This document shows, piece by piece, positions 5,436 through 7,048 of a stretch of DNA of 7,048 nt; within the stretch, counting starts at the first letter, position 1, and every line of letters begins with the position of its first letter. A program made the position numbers and the translations under genes. A model generated the notes under the pieces. The model saw only the letters and a program-made list of their open reading frames with translations, did not search any database and was not told where the DNA came from. The DNA is from Armatimonadota bacterium (GTDB lineage Bacteria > Armatimonadota > DTGP01 > JAHWJO01): the NCBI GenBank assembly GCA_019348365.1, contig JAHWJO010000244.1:1-7048 (forward strand), in the 5' to 3' direction.

Positions 5436-6680
5436 CTATGACTTGAGGTACTGCTCCAGCCAGGCCGCATACGTCTGGAGCTGCTCGTCGCTCTGGCGGT
5501 CGAGGTCTTTCGGGACCTTCGCCAGCTTCCGCCAGCCCGCGCTCATCTCGGCCCGGCGCTTCGGGTCGCCCTCGATCCGGGATTCCAGCTCCTCGACCTT
5601 CTGGAGCCATTCGTCGCGGACCGCCTCTGCGCGGGGATCCTCCCCTTCCGCCAAGGGATCGCCGCCTTCCGCCTCCGGCGTCTCCTCATCCGGAACGAAG
5701 TCGCCGTCCTCCGCATCGGCGGGTTCCTCGGGTGCCCGGAGCTCCTCGATCCGCCCCTCCAGGGCCGCATTGGCCGCTCGATACTCCTCCAGGGATCGGG
5801 GCGGCGCCGTGAGGCCCTGGGACTGGAGGAAGGCGTTCCGGTCCGCTTTGGCCGCCAGTCCCGATTCCAGGGCGAGTTTGCGGAACTGCTGTTTGGCGGC
5901 CTCCAGCTCCGCGTCTACTCCCCCGGACGCTTCGCCACCGGACGGGGCGTTCGACGTTCGAGCTGCCCCGCGCGCGCCGCCCGCTTGCGTTCGCGCTTGA
6001 GCCGGTTGAGTGCGAAAGGTGCCGTCCTCCCCCCGTTGCGCCTCCAGGTACTCCGGCGGTCCGATCTCCTCCCAGGTGGTCAGGCCGCTGATGCCGCCCT
6101 GGCGCTTGAGGGCCATGTTCTCGGCGACTTTGCAGATCATCGCGGAGGGGTATTTCTTCCAGGTCTCCCCGCCTTTGTCGCCGGACTTGTCGTACTCCAG
6201 GAAGTCGGCGAAGCAGACGACGGGATCCCGGATCGCGTGCTTGGCGACGGCCCACGCGCCGAGCACCTTCCCCCGCTTCGCCCCGAATCTGTGCCGGATG
6301 ACGTTGTTCACCGGGTCCAGCTCGAATTCGTCCCCCTCCCGGACGGCGGCGGACTGGATGCCCCGGAAGTTCGCGTCGCGCTGGCAGATCTTCAGGTAGC
6401 CGTCCCGGCTCGTGAAGATCGTCGGCTGCCCGCCGAACTTGATGAACCAGATCTCCTTGTTGAACGGATCCAGTTGGTACCGCTCGCAGAGACCGGCGAA
6501 CATGAAGAATTCATCCTCCGTCGCGTCTTTGCAGACGGTCCGGCGGAGGACATCCACTTGCGTAGAGGTGAATCCCGCGACCGGCAGCTGCGCGTCCGAT
6601 ACCTGGGGCAAGGCGCTGCCGCCGGTCGCTTCGGTCTCCGCCCCCTCCACGAGGGCCAATGCGGTCGTGTCGCTCACCAT
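5436..6680 (-). CDS. bet: Phage recombination protein Bet (RecT/Red-beta family single-strand annealing protein)
   Basis: Predicted to bind single-stranded DNA and anneal complementary strands during phage recombination and repair. The Bet/RecT core spans residues about 38-205. Family hallmarks are visible: CERYQLDPFNKEIWFIKF (65-82), TSRDGYLKICQR (90-101), and a C-terminal core ending in MICKVAENMALKRQGGISGL (181-200). The protein is 414 residues, longer than lambda Bet (about 260). The extra part (about 215-414) is a linker plus acidic, helical sequence with an EPADAEDGDFVPDEE-type patch (319-333). The start ATG 6680 overlaps the previous gene by 7 bp and sits directly after the core-less N-terminal tail. 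The usual partner exonuclease (Exo or YqaJ type) is not in the window and may lie upstream. Next in line, after 12 bp, is the replication initiator, consistent with a recombination-replication operon. Confidence 0.93.
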   Translation of the reverse strand: MVSDTTALALVEGAETEATGGSALPQVSDAQLPVAGFTSTQVDVLRRTVCKDATEDEFFMFAGLCERYQLDPFNKEIWFIKFGGQPTIFTSRDGYLKICQRDANFRGIQSAAVREGDEFELDPVNNVIRHRFGAKRGKVLGAWAVAKHAIRDPVVCFADFLEYDKSGDKGGETWKKYPSAMICKVAENMALKRQGGISGLTTWEEIGPPEYLEAQRGEDGTFRTQPAQARTQAGGARGAARTSNAPSGGEASGGVDAELEAAKQQFRKLALESGLAAKADRNAFLQSQGLTAPPRSLEEYRAANAALEGRIEELRAPEEPADAEDGDFVPDEETPEAEGGDPLAEGEDPRAEAVRDEWLQKVEELESRIEGDPKRRAEMSAGWRKLAKVPKDLDRQSDEQLQTYAAWLEQYLKS

Positions 6681-7033
6681 GCACCTCCGTAGCGGCTCAA
6701 AAGATAGATCGCGAGATAGGAAAGGGCCATGCCGAACAGGCCGAAGAGGAGCACGTCGAGGTTGCGGAAGAGAAGCTCCAGCGCAGGCCGCCGGGCCGCC
6801 AAACCGGATTGCTCGGGTGGGGCGGTCGCGCACCGGGCCGCCGCGACGATCTCCCGCCGGCGTTCCTCCGCGCGCATCACCCGCGCCATGGAGCCGGGGG
6901 CCGGCGTCCGCCGTGCATGCGTCTCGAAACGCCAGAGGTTCAGCGCGCACCTCCAGCAGACCGCGCTGTCCCGCTCGATCTGCATCCGCAGGGGATGCCC
7001 GCACCGGCAGCGGGAGGAGGGGCGGTAAGGCAC
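6674..7033 (-). CDS. Small zinc-ribbon protein with C-terminal membrane segment
   Basis: From GTG 7033 the frame gives 119 residues. Near the N-terminus C9-x-C11 and C26-x-x-C29 form a likely four-cysteine zinc ribbon. The middle (about 35-85) is Arg-rich and polar. Residues about 92-113 (LDVLLFGLFGMALSYLAIYLL) are a clear hydrophobic membrane-spanning segment, followed by a short tail. This suggests a tail-anchored protein with its zinc ribbon in the cytoplasm, although topology is inferred. The stop overlaps bet by 7 bp. There is no good ribosome-binding site before GTG 7033, and the frame stays open through the last 15 bases of the window, so the real start may lie beyond the edge. I do not recognise the family; a link of phage DNA to the membrane is only one possibility. 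Confidence 0.6.
   Translation of the reverse strand: MPYRPSSRCRCGHPLRMQIERDSAVCWRCALNLWRFETHARRTPAPGSMARVMRAEERRREIVAAARCATAPPEQSGLAARRPALELLFRNLDVLLFGLFGMALSYLAIYLLSRYGGAW
6683..6688 (-). promoter_or_regulatory. Ribosome-binding site of bet, unusually close to the ATG
   Basis: GGAGGT on the minus strand is followed by GC and then ATG at 6680, so only 3 nt separate GGAGG from the start. The second codon is GTG (6677), which would have a more usual spacing of 6. The true start may be either codon; the products differ by one residue. The site lies inside the end of the upstream gene, which suits translational coupling. Confidence 0.6.
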
Positions 7034-7048
7034 CGTCTTTTTTATCTT

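Noticed and set aside
6681..7004. N-terminal extension of Bet up to an earlier ATG
   Set aside because: Those 108 codons overlap the zinc-ribbon gene in another frame, are Arg/Pro-rich and match no Bet sequence, while ATG 6680 has GGAGGT directly before it.

Overview
This window looks like part of the early or replication region of a temperate phage or prophage (or a phage-derived integrative element) from a GC-rich bacterium; by eye GC is about two thirds. Every supported gene lies on the minus strand. The genes are packed with 4-7 bp overlaps or gaps of 1-60 bp, and they belong to classes common in phage replication modules: a single-strand annealing recombinase, a winged-helix replication initiator, a ParB-like DNA-binding protein and a Dam-family adenine methyltransferase. 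The host phylum cannot be fixed from the sequence. No integrase, structural gene, tRNA, rRNA or CRISPR array was seen.

Layout in transcription order, from high to low coordinates. First comes a small zinc-ribbon protein with a C-terminal membrane segment (6674-7033; its frame is open to the window edge). It overlaps by 7 bp a Bet/RecT-type annealing protein (5436-6680) with a long acidic C-terminal extension. Twelve bases later starts a 439-residue replication-initiator-like protein (4104-5423), followed by a 66-residue charged protein (3907-4107) in an ATGA overlap. A roughly 130 bp spacer holds a 113 bp inverted repeat built of 7-bp units (3791-3903). After it comes a second group: a 663-residue ParB-like protein with a very cysteine-rich C-terminal half (1781-3772), a D12-class adenine methyltransferase (943-1779, 1 bp gap) and a multi-zinc-finger protein that begins to look like a helix-turn-helix protein where the window ends (1-882, partial).

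The main discovery candidate is inside the replication gene. Its middle, which encodes a low-complexity linker, contains five degenerate copies of a roughly 20 bp imperfect palindrome (4828-4942) at about 21-30 bp spacing, next to a locally AT-richer stretch (4787-4820). The copies are read in three different reading frames, so the DNA and not the protein is what recurs. This matches the plan of the phage lambda O gene, where the origin iterons lie within the initiator gene between the DNA-binding and helicase-recruiting parts. A perfect 12-bp hairpin followed by six T on the plus strand (4978-5012) sits beside the repeats, like an intrinsic terminator facing antisense to the gene.

A working model, which is inference: the initiator binds the iterons embedded in its own gene to start replication; Bet anneals single strands for recombination-linked replication or repair; the ParB-like protein acts on a DNA site, perhaps the 7-mer inverted repeat upstream of its gene; and the methyltransferase marks element DNA. 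The zinc-finger proteins at both ends have no assigned role.
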